Assembly (NCBI GenBank): GCA_025463745.1
Contig: JAODBB010000039.1
Location: forward strand, 1 to 34,300
Reading direction: 5' to 3'
Origin: Subtercola sp.
GTDB lineage: Bacteria; Actinomycetota; Actinomycetes; Actinomycetales; Microbacteriaceae
DNA length: 34,300 nucleotides
Part shown: positions 15,359-23,026 of the stretch, one piece after another
Layout: each line of letters opens with the position of its first letter
How positions within the stretch are numbered: the stretch's first letter is position 1
The notes under the pieces: generated by a model
The model's database searches: none
The model's input: only the letters and a program-made list of their open reading frames with translations
Told to the model about the DNA's origin: nothing
Translations under genes and position numbers: made by a program

Positions 15359-16445
15359 TTCAGGCAAGAAGCCCGGGCGCCCCGGCGCAGTCCGCCGCAC
15401 CAGCAAAGGGCCGGCCGTCGGCTCGGGCGGCCAGGGCCGCCAGGCGCTCGAAGGCAAGAAGCCCACGCCCAAGGCTGAAGACCGCCCGTACCATCCCGCC
15501 GGCAAGGCGAAGGCCGCCAAGGAACGCTTCGCCGCGGCGGGCGGTAAGGGCAAGCCGGGCAAGCCGAGCACGTCTGCACGGCAGCCGCGCATCGCCGGCG
15601 ACGGCAGGGCCGGAGCCGGTCGCCCCGGGGGCCGCGGAACGGGTCCGCACGATCCAGCACGCCAGCAGCGCCGCCCCGCGGCCAAGGGTGAAGAGAGCGA
15701 AGTGGTGACCGGCCGCAATTCGGTGGTGGAGGCGTTGCGCGCCAAGATCCCTGCGACGGCGCTCTACATCGGAACGCGGGTCGAATACGACGAGCGCGTG
15801 AAAGAGATTCTGCAGCTGGCGACGAGCCGCGGCATCCCGATTCTCGAAGTGATGAAGCCCGAGCTCGACCGGCTGGCCGGGTTCGACTCGGTGCACCAGG
15901 GCGTGGCGCTGAAGGTGCCGCCGTATGAGTACGCGCACCCCGTCGATCTGTATGACGAGATCGTCGCCCGACGTGAGACCCCGCTTATGGTGGCGCTCGA
16001 TGGCATCACCGATCCGCGAAACCTCGGTGCGATCATCCGGTCGACCGCGGCGTTCGGCGGTCACGGCGTCATCGTTCCGGCTCGTCGCTCGGTGGGGCTC
16101 ACCGCCTCGGCCTGGAAGACCTCGGCCGGAGCTGCCGCTCGCACTCCCGTCGCCATGGCTCCGAACCTCACGCAGACGCTGAAGGCTCTGAAGCAGAAGG
16201 GCGCCTTCGTCATCGGGCTCGACGGCGGGGGAGACGTGCAGCTGCCCGAACTCGACCTGGCGCGCGGCCCGGTCGTCGTCGTCGTGGGCAGTGAGGGCAA
16301 GGGGCTTTCGCGCCTCGTCACCGAGACGTGCGACGCCATCGTTTCGATTCCGATCAGCGCCTCGACGGAGTCGCTGAACGCGGGTATCGCGGCGAGCGTC
16401 ACCCTCTACGAGATCGCGCGCCTGCGCGCCCTCTCCGCCTCCTAA
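15351..16445 (+). CDS. rlmB: 23S rRNA (guanosine-2'-O)-methyltransferase RlmB (SpoU/TrmH family)
   Basis: A 364-aa rRNA methyltransferase. A Lys/Gly/Pro/Ala-rich low-complexity tail (residues 1-~115) precedes the substrate-binding domain ('[14 protein letters not shown]') and the SPOUT catalytic domain (about 205-364) with motif 1 '[16 protein letters not shown]', motif 2 '[13 protein letters not shown]' and motif 3 '[16 protein letters not shown]'. Start ATG 15351 is preceded by GGAG at 5-nt spacing inside the cysS end and overlaps cysS by 8 nt. The basic tail is typical of actinobacterial members and probably binds RNA. Exact target nucleotide (E. coli G2251) is inferred from family. Ends at a perfect bidirectional hairpin. 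Confidence 0.92.
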   Translation: MASSGKKPGRPGAVRRTSKGPAVGSGGQGRQALEGKKPTPKAEDRPYHPAGKAKAAKERFAAAGGKGKPGKPSTSARQPRIAGDGRAGAGRPGGRGTGPHDPARQQRRPAAKGEESEVVTGRNSVVEALRAKIPATALYIGTRVEYDERVKEILQLATSRGIPILEVMKPELDRLAGFDSVHQGVALKVPPYEYAHPVDLYDEIVARRETPLMVALDGITDPRNLGAIIRSTAAFGGHGVIVPARRSVGLTASAWKTSAGAAARTPVAMAPNLTQTLKALKQKGAFVIGLDGGGDVQLPELDLARGPVVVVVGSEGKGLSRLVTETCDAIVSIPISASTESLNAGIAASVTLYEIARLRALSAS

Positions 16446-16460
16446 CCCGTCACACCCCGC

Positions 16461-16516
16461 ATGGATCACAAAAACCGCCCTTAGATCGCGATTTTGGGGC
16501 GGTTTTTGTGATCCAT
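16461..16516. terminator. Bidirectional terminator between rlmB and osmC
   Basis: A perfect 20-bp stem: ATGGATCACAAAAACCGCCC (16461-16480) and its reverse complement at 16497-16516, 16-nt loop. A5/T5 runs within the arms suit both convergent genes. Confidence 0.8.
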
Positions 16517-16547
16517 GTCGGCTTGGGGCCGGGAGGGGAAGGAAGGG

Positions 16548-16988
16548 TTACCGCTCGAGGGTGGCGTCGAGCTTGATCGTGGCGCCGGTGAGCGCCTTCG
16601 AGAGCGGGCAGGTCGCCTTGGCGTCGAGCGCGGCGGCCTGGAACGCGGCGTCGTCGATGCCCGTGACCTCGCCCGCGACGGTCAGCTGGATGCCCGAGAT
16701 CTTGAATCCACCAGCGGGATCGGGGGCCAGCGTCACATCCGCCTTGACATCGAGTGCTTCGACCGTTCCGCCCGCCGCACTGAGCACTGCCGAGAGCTGC
16801 ATGGCGTAGCAGGCGGAGTGCGCGGCGGCGAGCAGCTCTTCGGGGCTCGTGAAGCCGTTCGCTTCTTCTGAGGTACGCTTCGGAAACGAGACGTCGAACG
16901 TGGCGAGTTTCGAGCTCGTGAGCTCAACCTGGCCTTCGCCGGTCTCGAGGCTGCCATTCCATGCGGTGCGTGCGGTACGTGTGGGCAT
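16548..16988 (-). CDS. OsmC-family peroxiredoxin
   Basis: A 146-aa cytoplasmic thiol peroxidase reducing organic hydroperoxides. The two redox cysteines of the OsmC/Ohr fold are visible: the peroxidatic one in 'AAAHSACYAMQLS' (with the preceding 'SPEELLAAAH' Glu region) and the resolving one in 'KATCPLSKAL'. The N-terminal 'TARTAWNGSLETGEGQVEL' pattern indicates the OsmC rather than Ohr subgroup. Start ATG 16988 with AGAAGAG 7 nt upstream. It reads leftward, converging with rlmB, and follows the DUF4032 gene after 48 nt, so it could be on the same transcript. Confidence 0.9.
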   Translation of the reverse strand: MPTRTARTAWNGSLETGEGQVELTSSKLATFDVSFPKRTSEEANGFTSPEELLAAAHSACYAMQLSAVLSAAGGTVEALDVKADVTLAPDPAGGFKISGIQLTVAGEVTGIDDAAFQAAALDAKATCPLSKALTGATIKLDATLER

Positions 16989-17036
16989 CGAGTTACTCTT
17001 CTCTGTTGGGTGGTGATGACGAGTGGTGAGTCAGCT

Positions 17037-18371
17037 CTACACCGTCAGGCGCCAGTCTTTCTCGGGTTCGAGGTCGTCGGGCGCATCCGGTGCGCCCTCG
17101 TCGTCATCGACGGCGCCTGCCTGCACGGCGATCGGCATCGTGATGGTGCCGGTAGGCGGCCCGACCACGGTCGCCTCGTCGCGACGGTGCCGCAGAATGT
17201 CGTTGATGTACGAGTTGAGCGCCTCAGAGAGCGGAACGTCGCGGTTCTGCTGCTGGCTCATGAACCAGCGGTGCTCGAGCAGCTGATGAAACACTTCGGC
17301 AGGCTCGAGCTTGCCTTTCAGGTCGCGCGGAATCGCCCGCACAACCGGCTCGAACACCCTCGCAAGCCACTCGTGCGCCAGCATCTCTTCGTCATAGTCT
17401 TTGCGGCCGAAGCGTAACGTGTACGAATCGAGGTCGTTGAGCAGCCGCCTGGCCTGGTTCTCGCCGGCGTCGAGGCCGGTCAGGCGAAGCAGCCGTCTCT
17501 GGTGGTGGCCCGCATCCACCACCTTCGGCTGGATGCGCACCGTCGTTCCCGTTTCATCGGTCTTGATGGCGAGCTCTTCGATGTCGAAACCGAGGTCGTT
17601 GAGGCGGTCGACGCGCTCGTTGATGCGCCACCGCTCTGACGAGGAGAACGATTCGGAGCCGGTCAGCTCCTTCCACAGGGAGCGATACGCGGCGAGGATG
17701 CCGTCGCTGATGCGAATGGGGTCGAGTTCGTCGGCCACGCGGCCGCCGGCCTCGAGATCCATCAGCTCGCCGGCGATGTTCACACGGGCGATCTCGAGGT
17801 CGTTCTCGCGTTGGCCGTTCGAGAGGCCTCCGTCGTAGAGCTGGCCGGTTTCGGCGTCGACGAGGTAGGCGGCGAATGATCCGGCGTCGCGGCGGAAGAG
17901 GGTGTTCGACAGCGAAACGTCGCCCCAGAAGAAGCCGATGATGTGAAGGCGCACAAGAAGAACGGCCAGGGCATCCACCAGCCTGGTCGCGGTGTCAGGC
18001 CGCAGCGTCTGTGAGAACAGGGCACGGTAGGGCAGCGAGAACTTCAGGTGACGGGTGACGAGCACCGAATTGAGCGGAGTGTCGTTCGCGTCAGACCGGT
18101 TCGTGATGACGGCGAGAGGGTCGACGCAGGGAATTTCGAGCCCCTGAAGAGTGCGCAGCATCGCGTACTCGCGTTTGGCCATCTCGTCGGTGGTCTCTTT
18201 GATAGCGATGACGTGCCCGCTGAGATGCGCGAACCGCACGAGGTGACGCGAAATACCCTTCGGCAGCAACGCGATGTTCTCTGTCGGCCACTCATCGAGC
18301 GGCAATTGCCAGGGCAGGTCGAGCAGGGCCGGGTCGACGGTAGCCGAGGTGATGTTCAGTGCGCCGCTCAT
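17037..18371 (-). CDS. DUF4032 protein with a kinase-like fold
   Basis: A 444-aa cytoplasmic protein of the actinobacterial DUF4032 family. The N-terminal half shows a protein-kinase/Kdo-kinase-like pattern: Lys58 in 'VIAIKET' (VAIK-like), Glu68, 'LHIIGFFWGDVSLSNTLF' with Asp151 and Asn156 (catalytic-loop-like HxD....N), and Asp172 in 'YLVDAETG' (DFG-like). The C-terminal half (from ~residue 230) is DUF4032-specific, helical, and ends in an acidic tail. Start ATG 18371 with AAAGG 9 nt upstream. It lies directly downstream of the sugar-ABC ATPase gene, separated by a hairpin, and may be linked to carbohydrate uptake. Kinase activity and substrate are inference only; I do not know of an assigned function. 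Confidence 0.8.
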   Translation of the reverse strand: MSGALNITSATVDPALLDLPWQLPLDEWPTENIALLPKGISRHLVRFAHLSGHVIAIKETTDEMAKREYAMLRTLQGLEIPCVDPLAVITNRSDANDTPLNSVLVTRHLKFSLPYRALFSQTLRPDTATRLVDALAVLLVRLHIIGFFWGDVSLSNTLFRRDAGSFAAYLVDAETGQLYDGGLSNGQRENDLEIARVNIAGELMDLEAGGRVADELDPIRISDGILAAYRSLWKELTGSESFSSSERWRINERVDRLNDLGFDIEELAIKTDETGTTVRIQPKVVDAGHHQRRLLRLTGLDAGENQARRLLNDLDSYTLRFGRKDYDEEMLAHEWLARVFEPVVRAIPRDLKGKLEPAEVFHQLLEHRWFMSQQQNRDVPLSEALNSYINDILRHRRDEATVVGPPTGTITMPIAVQAGAVDDDEGAPDAPDDLEPEKDWRLTV

Positions 18372-18402
18372 AGCTGGATGCCTTTCTGCTCTTAACGCGA
18401 AG

Positions 18403-18433
18403 CGGGCCTGTTCTGGAGTCAGAAGCAGGCCCG
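18403..18433 (-). terminator. Hairpin downstream of the ABC ATPase gene
   Basis: CGGGCCTG-TTCTG (18403-18415) pairs with CAGAA (18420-18424) and CAGGCCCG (18426-18433), with one bulged G. It has no U-run and may only attenuate read-through into the DUF4032 gene. Confidence 0.55.
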
Positions 18434-18462
18434 ATTCGGTGGTGCTGAACCGACGAAGCAGA

Positions 18463-19566
18463 TTACGCCGCGACGACCGGCTTGTTGCCGATGCGCTGGC
18501 CCGACTCGTTGTCGAACAGGTGCAGGTGGCCGGGCTTGGCGGTCAGGTAGACCTTCTCGCCGGCGTTCGGGTGCACCCGGCCGTCAACGCGGGTCACCAG
18601 GTCGGTGCGCTTGCCGTTGATGTCGGAGTGACCGTAGAGGTACCCGTCTGCGCCGAGCTCTTCGATCAGGTCGATGTCGACCGGCAGACCTTCGCCGAAC
18701 GTGCTCGACACCACGATGTCTTCGGGGCGAACGCCGATGGTGACGGTCTTGGCGTTGACCGAGGCGAGCAGGTCGCGCTCGACCGGAATCACCGAGGTGC
18801 CGAACTGAACACCACCGTCGACGACATCTGTCACGATCAGGTTCATGGCCGGGCTGCCGATGAAGCCGGCGACGAAGATGTTCTCGGGCTTCTCGTACAG
18901 GTCGCGCGGGGTGCCGACCTGCTGCAGCAGCCCGTCTTTCAGAACGGCGATGCGGTCGCCCATGGTGAGCGCCTCGGTCTGGTCGTGGGTGACGTAGACG
19001 GTGGTGACGCCCAGGCGGCGAACGAGCGACGCGATCTGGGTGCGGGTCTGAACGCGCAGCTTGGCGTCGAGGTTCGACAGCGGCTCATCCATGAGGAACA
19101 CCTGGGGCTGGCGCACGATGGCGCGGCCCATGGCGACGCGCTGACGCTGGCCACCCGAAAGGGCCTTTGGCTTGCGACCGAGGTACGGCTCGAGGTCGAG
19201 CAGCTTGGCCGCTTCGAGCACCCGGGTGGCGCGTTCGTCTTTGTTGACGCCGGCGATCTTGAGCGCGAAGCCCATGTTCTCGGCGACGGTCATGTGCGGG
19301 TAGAGCGCGTAGTTCTGAAAGACCATGGCGATGTCGCGGTCTTTCGGGGGAACGTCGGTGACATCGCGCTCGCCGATGAGGATGCGGCCGGAGTTGACCT
19401 CTTCGAGCCCGGCCAGCATGCGCAGCGACGTCGACTTGCCACAGCCCGAGGGGCCGACGAGAACCAGAAACTCGCCGTCTGCGGTTTCGAGGTTGAGTTG
19501 ATCGACGGCCGGCCGGGTCGAACCCGGGTAAAGCCGTGTTGCGTGATCAAACGTGACTGATGCCAT
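18463..19566 (-). CDS. ugpC: Sugar ABC transporter ATP-binding protein (UgpC/MsiK type)
   Basis: A 367-aa ATPase of the MalK/UgpC/MsmX family that powers one or several carbohydrate importers. Walker A GPSGCGKST at residues 38-46, Q-loop 'MVFQNYALYPHMTV', signature LSGGQRQRVA, Walker B 'VFLMDEPLSNLDAKL' and the H-loop 'YVTHDQTEAL' are complete, followed by a TOBE-type regulatory domain (~240-367). No permease or binding protein is adjacent, so it is probably a stand-alone ATPase shared by several sugar importers, as MsiK is in streptomycetes. Start ATG 19566 with AAGGAG 10 nt upstream. Glycerol-phosphate specificity (ugp) should not be read from the symbol. Confidence 0.93.
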   Translation of the reverse strand: MASVTFDHATRLYPGSTRPAVDQLNLETADGEFLVLVGPSGCGKSTSLRMLAGLEEVNSGRILIGERDVTDVPPKDRDIAMVFQNYALYPHMTVAENMGFALKIAGVNKDERATRVLEAAKLLDLEPYLGRKPKALSGGQRQRVAMGRAIVRQPQVFLMDEPLSNLDAKLRVQTRTQIASLVRRLGVTTVYVTHDQTEALTMGDRIAVLKDGLLQQVGTPRDLYEKPENIFVAGFIGSPAMNLIVTDVVDGGVQFGTSVIPVERDLLASVNAKTVTIGVRPEDIVVSSTFGEGLPVDIDLIEELGADGYLYGHSDINGKRTDLVTRVDGRVHPNAGEKVYLTAKPGHLHLFDNESGQRIGNKPVVAA

Positions 19567-19766
19567 GGTTGTACTACTCCTTCACCGGCAGGTACGTGCC
19601 GGACGATCCGTTGTGATGGATGATGAGCCAGCATCGATGGTGACCCGTCTACCAGTATACGTCTGGTGCATTCACAGCCATGTTCATTACTATCGATGGA
19701 TGCCCGCTGCATTTCTCGCGGCCAGGGCGACCCTCTTTCTCTTACCCGAGCACCGGAGAACCACGT
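19567..19766. promoter_or_regulatory. Divergent regulatory region of ugpC and the DsbA-like gene
   Basis: On the minus strand TATACT (19660-19655) is a good -10 for ugpC, inside an inverted repeat ACCAG-N7-CTGGT (19651-19667) that could be an operator. A second inverted repeat, CCGGCA-N6-TGCCGG (19585-19602), sits just upstream of the ugpC ribosome binding site and could fold in the leader. No clear -35 box is seen; no promoter could be assigned for the rightward gene. Confidence 0.4.
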
Positions 19767-20666
19767 ATGACGAACGGCCTTCCTGACGATTCTCGCCAGA
19801 GCAAAAATCAGCGACGCGAGGCCGCACGCGAGAAGGCGAAGCAGCTGCGTGAAGCCCAGCACAAGAAAGAGGTTCGCAACCGCGCGATTCTCTTCAGCGG
19901 CATCGGCGTGGTCGTCATCGCCATCGTCGTCTGTGTGGTGCTGATCGTTGCGAGTTCGGTGAAGACGGCAGGCCCCGGCCCCCTGAACATGGCCAGTGAC
20001 GGCATCAAGATCACCACGGGCAACGTCGCGGTGACCACGCCCGCGCTCGCGGCCGGCGAGCAGCCCACACCCAGCGCCGCGAACCCTTCCGGCGTGCTCG
20101 ACATCAGGGTCTACATCGACTACATGTGCCCCTACTGCGGTCAGTTCGAAACCACCAACAACGCCCAGATCGACAAATGGGTGAATCAGGGCGCAGCGAC
20201 CTATGAAGTGCATCCGCTCTCGCTGCTCGACCGTTCGTCGCTCGGCACGAAGTATTCAACCAGGGCTGCGAACGCTGCCGCGTGTGTGGCCAACTATTCG
20301 CCCAACAACTTCTTCGACTTCAGTTCGCTGCTGTTCACCAATCAGCCCACCGAGAACACGAGCGGCCTCACCGATGCCCAACTGCAGGGGTTCGCAACAC
20401 AGGCGGGGGTGAGTTCGTCAGACCAGATCAATTCGTGCATCACGAACCAAGACTTCAAGGGCTGGGTAGCCGACTCCACCACTCGTGCCACCACCGAGCC
20501 GTTGCCCGGCTCGACGGTGGCGAAGGTGACGGGTACGCCGACGGTGCTGGTGAACGGGCAGCAGTACCAGGGCTCGCTGACCGACCCGAACGCGTTTGCG
20601 AACTTCGTTCTGCAGGTGTCTGGTCAAGTCTCCACCGCGACGCCGACCCCGACACCAGCCCCGTAG
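19767..20666 (+). CDS. Membrane-anchored DsbA-like thioredoxin-fold protein
   Basis: A 299-aa protein predicted to act outside the membrane in thiol oxidation or reduction. A highly charged N-terminal stretch (residues ~10-45, 'NQRREAAREKAKQLREAQHK') precedes one membrane helix ('AILFSGIGVVVIAIVVCVVL'). The external part holds the redox motif C121-P-Y-C124 in 'YIDYMCPYCGQFE', and the cis-Pro region 'VTGTPTVLVNGQQY'. Two more cysteines ('NAAACVANYS', 'INSCITNQD') could form a structural disulfide. Start ATG 19767 has GGAG at 8 nt; an upstream ATG at 19680 would add 29 residues without family likeness. The DSBA/Thioredoxin_4 assignment is clear; the direction of its redox reaction is not. Confidence 0.88.
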   Translation: MTNGLPDDSRQSKNQRREAAREKAKQLREAQHKKEVRNRAILFSGIGVVVIAIVVCVVLIVASSVKTAGPGPLNMASDGIKITTGNVAVTTPALAAGEQPTPSAANPSGVLDIRVYIDYMCPYCGQFETTNNAQIDKWVNQGAATYEVHPLSLLDRSSLGTKYSTRAANAAACVANYSPNNFFDFSSLLFTNQPTENTSGLTDAQLQGFATQAGVSSSDQINSCITNQDFKGWVADSTTRATTEPLPGSTVAKVTGTPTVLVNGQQYQGSLTDPNAFANFVLQVSGQVSTATPTPTPAP

Positions 20667-20716
20667 GCCTTCTCGATCGCATCGAGGGGTGGGAGCGCAG
20701 TAGCCTGTAGTCAGCC

Positions 20717-21259
20717 ATGGCAGACGACAACGCACCCCACGTATCCACGACGGAATCACTCGAGGCCCGTCTGGAGGCCGACGCGCAGCGCGAAGGCGCC
20801 GCCGCTACCGCGCGCCGAGCCTGCTCTCTGCTCGAGGGCGGGTATGAAGGCGAAGGCTTTTTGCGTGTGGTCGGCGGCTCGCACGCCGAGGGCATCCTCG
20901 GTGGAGCGCCGGCGCTGTACTGGCCCGAACTCTGGGGCGCCCGCGCACTGCTCTACGTGTGGGACGACTCGGCCGCTCCGGTGGTGATCGCGGCTCTCGG
21001 CAACCAGTCGTGGCGGGTGCGGGAGATGTGCGCCAAGGTCTGTGCCGCGCGCGGCATCGGAACCTCGAAGGATCTCGCCCGGCTCACGACCGACGAACAC
21101 GCCCGTGTTCGGTCGGCCGCAGCCCGGGCTCTGGCGGTGGTCGGAAACGTCGACAGCGTCGACACCCTCGAAGTGATGCTGCGGGACTACGACAAAGACG
21201 TGCGCCGAACGGCGCAGCAGTCTCTCAAGGTGTTGCGGGGGCACCTGGAGCAGGCCTGA
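20717..21259 (+). CDS. HEAT-repeat protein
   Basis: A 180-aa cytoplasmic protein with HEAT/PBS-lyase-type helical repeats in its second half: 'APVVIAALGNQSWRVREMCA', 'DLARLTTDEHARVRSAAARA', and 'TLEVMLRDYDKDVRRTAQQ', each carrying the repeat's Asp/Val-Arg pattern (residues ~85-170). The N-terminal part ('EGGYEGEGFLRVVGG') is not a domain I recognise. Such proteins are scaffolds for protein contacts; no enzyme motif is visible. Start ATG 20717; no convincing ribosome binding site. A TAGCCT box lies 10 nt upstream, slightly too far for the leaderless pattern seen elsewhere. It follows the DsbA-like gene after 50 nt. Confidence 0.8.
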   Translation: MADDNAPHVSTTESLEARLEADAQREGAAATARRACSLLEGGYEGEGFLRVVGGSHAEGILGGAPALYWPELWGARALLYVWDDSAAPVVIAALGNQSWRVREMCAKVCAARGIGTSKDLARLTTDEHARVRSAAARALAVVGNVDSVDTLEVMLRDYDKDVRRTAQQSLKVLRGHLEQA

Positions 21260-21282
21260 TCGACCGCCCGCGTCAGGTGCGC

Positions 21283-21906
21283 TCATGCCGCCGTTCTGGG
21301 GCGACGCTCCGACGTGATGGCCCTGGTCAGGAACAGTGCGGCGATCAGAAACCACACCGCACCGAAGAGGGAGTATCCAGCAAGCGACGTGAGAGAACTG
21401 TTGCCTGAGATCGAGGAGAAGACGAACGAGATTCCGGCGATCACTGATATGGCCCCGCTGGCGATCATCGCCCATTGTCCGCCTTGCCTGCGACGACGGA
21501 GGCCGAGAAGAAGTTGCAGGGCACCGGCAAGAACCGCCCAGACGCCGAAGACACCGACAGCCGCGTCGGTGCCAGTGATCAACGCAAGTCCGATGCCTAT
21601 CGCAGCGGCGATGTCGAAGGCGAGATTGAGCAGCTGTGGCAGGCGAGAGCGCCCGGTGCGGTCGGCGCTCAGATCGAACATCGTTGCCACCGCGTCCCAC
21701 AGAGGATAAATGACGAGAAGCACGACCACGGGAGGGCTCGGCTGATTGGTCGACGTACCTGCGAACGCGAAGACCGATCCCACCCACAACGCCGAGAAGA
21801 CGGCTCGGGTGAAATACAGTCTGCGCAACGCGCGGGCGTCTGGTGTGGTCGGCAGTTTGTGCTGGGCGCCTTCCAAAGCCTGCAGAACGACGACGGCTGC
21901 ACGCAT
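21283..21906 (-). CDS. Multi-pass membrane protein, HdeD/DUF308-like topology
   Basis: A 207-aa integral membrane protein with about six hydrophobic segments (for example 'VVVLLVIYPLWDAVATMF', 'LLNLAFDIAAAIGIGLALI', 'GVFGVWAVLAGALQLLLGL' and 'YSLFGAVWFLIAALFLT') and basic loops such as 'LRRRRQGG'. The pattern recalls HdeD/DUF308 proteins, but the likeness is to topology more than to any motif. Start ATG 21906 with AAGG 11 nt upstream is the first possible start. It converges with the HEAT-repeat gene. Function unknown. Confidence 0.7.
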   Translation of the reverse strand: MRAAVVVLQALEGAQHKLPTTPDARALRRLYFTRAVFSALWVGSVFAFAGTSTNQPSPPVVVLLVIYPLWDAVATMFDLSADRTGRSRLPQLLNLAFDIAAAIGIGLALITGTDAAVGVFGVWAVLAGALQLLLGLRRRRQGGQWAMIASGAISVIAGISFVFSSISGNSSLTSLAGYSLFGAVWFLIAALFLTRAITSERRPRTAA

Positions 21907-22029
21907 CTCGTCACCGACCTTGAGGATCAGGCGCGTCGAAGCTCCGGCTCGCGAGGCCTTCTCCGAAAGAGTGTGGAGCGTCGTCTGAAGGTGTAGGTAC
22001 GCTGGCTATGGCGACCCGGCCGGTGCAGC

Positions 22030-22545
22030 TTACGAGGCCGACTGGTCGGCGAGGGAGTCGATGCAGCTTCTCAGGTAGTGGCGCAGTTGGTTCTGCTGGT
22101 TCGTGTCGAGACCATCTCGCATGCGGTATTCGACCGCTCTTACTGCAGCGCTGGCTGATTTGAGTTGCTGGCGGCCGAGCGCGGTGAGCTCGGTAGGGAG
22201 GATTCGTCCTATGGCTGGGCGGTCGGGTCGGGTGACCAGCCCGTCTCGTTGCATCGACTGCAGCAGGGTATTCATCGATTGGCGTGTCACGAAGGTGCCG
22301 CGGGCAAGGTCGGAGTTCGAGAGTCCGGGGCGCTGGGCAAGCAGTTCCAGGCATGCGTAGTGGGTGATCGTGATTCCGAGCGGTCTCAGCACCGCATCCA
22401 TTTCGACGTGCAGCACGCTGGCAGCCTGCTTGAGCAGGTAGCCAAGCGCGGTGTCTAGGTCGAGCCCATCGCTTTCGCGGTTCGGTTCGCCCGAATCGAT
22501 GTCGGCCGACGCGGGGTTGATTCGCTCTGTGTTGCTTTGACTCAT
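22030..22545 (-). CDS. MarR-family transcriptional regulator
   Basis: A 171-aa winged-helix repressor. The helix-turn-helix lies in 'SNSDLARGTFVTRQSMNTLL' (about residues 76-95), followed by the wing 'LVTRPDRPAIGRILPTELT'; dimerisation helices flank it at both ends. The N-terminal 28 residues are polar and probably disordered. It is divergent from the VOC gene, and its own start codon overlaps the first of two palindromic operators, so autoregulation is expected. MarR proteins of this layout usually sense small aromatic or electrophilic compounds or oxidants; no redox cysteine-rich motif is visible here. The likely target is the adjacent VOC gene. Confidence 0.92.
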   Translation of the reverse strand: MSQSNTERINPASADIDSGEPNRESDGLDLDTALGYLLKQAASVLHVEMDAVLRPLGITITHYACLELLAQRPGLSNSDLARGTFVTRQSMNTLLQSMQRDGLVTRPDRPAIGRILPTELTALGRQQLKSASAAVRAVEYRMRDGLDTNQQNQLRHYLRSCIDSLADQSAS

Positions 22546-22566
22546 GTCAGTAGTCTGACATATACT
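22537..22566 (+). promoter_or_regulatory. Sigma-70-type promoter of the VOC gene
   Basis: TTGACT (22537-22542), an 18-bp spacer and TATACT (22561-22566) form the best -35/-10 pair in the window. Predicted +1 is near 22573. The MarR operators occupy the spacer and the start site. Confidence 0.75.
22544..22561. promoter_or_regulatory. MarR operator 1
   Basis: A perfect palindrome, ATGTCAGTAGTCTGACAT (7-bp arms, 4-nt centre), lying in the promoter spacer and over the marR start codon. Its arms are shared with operator 2, centred 28 bp away. Confidence 0.75.
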
Positions 22567-22572
22567 TGCGCA

Positions 22573-22588
22573 TGTCAGTTAGCTGACA
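22573..22588. promoter_or_regulatory. MarR operator 2
   Basis: TGTCAGTTAGCTGACA (6-bp arms TGTCAG/CTGACA, 4-nt centre) covers the predicted transcription start of the VOC gene. Confidence 0.75.
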
Positions 22589-22609
22589 CACAACTTAAGG
22601 AGAACCACG

Positions 22610-22975
22610 ATGCCCGTTACCGGACCCGACTTTATTTCCCTGCAAGTACGCGACATGGAACGCTCAGCAGCTTTCTACGAAGACTTCCTTGGGCTGACGA
22701 GGCAGGCGGGGCCACCCCATGCGGTCGTCTTCGACACAAAGCCTGTCGCCTTCGCGGTGCGCGGCGTGCTCCCGGGAGTCGATCTCGATGCACTCGCCCA
22801 ACCAGGCCAAGGAGTCGCGTTGTGGATGCACGCCACCGACATTCAGGCGATTCACGACGCTCTGTCGGCAGCCGGCACCCCGATCATCCTCGCGCCCATG
22901 GATGGCCCGTTCGGTCGCACCTTCACCTTCGCTGACCCTGACGGCTACCACGTAACCCTCCACGACCGGGCCTGA
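22610..22975 (+). CDS. VOC (glyoxalase/bleomycin resistance-like) protein
   Basis: A 121-aa protein of the vicinal-oxygen-chelate superfamily with two beta-alpha-beta-beta-beta modules: 'FISLQVRDMERSAAFYEDFLG' type start (partly given) and 'GRTFTFADPDGYHVTLHD' at the end. In glyoxalase I the first metal ligand is His or Gln; here Gln occupies the place ('SLQVRD') and a His lies in the last strand, so metal binding is possible. The partner 'MHATDIQAIHDALSAAGTP' helix is typical. Ribosome binding site AAGGAG 7 nt before ATG 22610. Under divergent MarR control, it probably handles a toxic small molecule; the substrate is unknown. Confidence 0.9.
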   Translation: MPVTGPDFISLQVRDMERSAAFYEDFLGLTRQAGPPHAVVFDTKPVAFAVRGVLPGVDLDALAQPGQGVALWMHATDIQAIHDALSAAGTPIILAPMDGPFGRTFTFADPDGYHVTLHDRA

Positions 22976-23026
22976 CTCCCATTCTTGATTCGTGACGTTC
23001 GCGTCTCACGGCAGGCCGGCCTCGGT

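Noticed and set aside
15360..16469. 369-aa frame antisense to rlmB
   Set aside because: Mirror of a high-GC gene with no recognisable domain; rlmB on the other strand has all SpoU motifs.
19290..20213. 307-aa frame antisense to the DsbA-like gene and running into ugpC
   Set aside because: Its end is simply ugpC read out of frame; no start signals.
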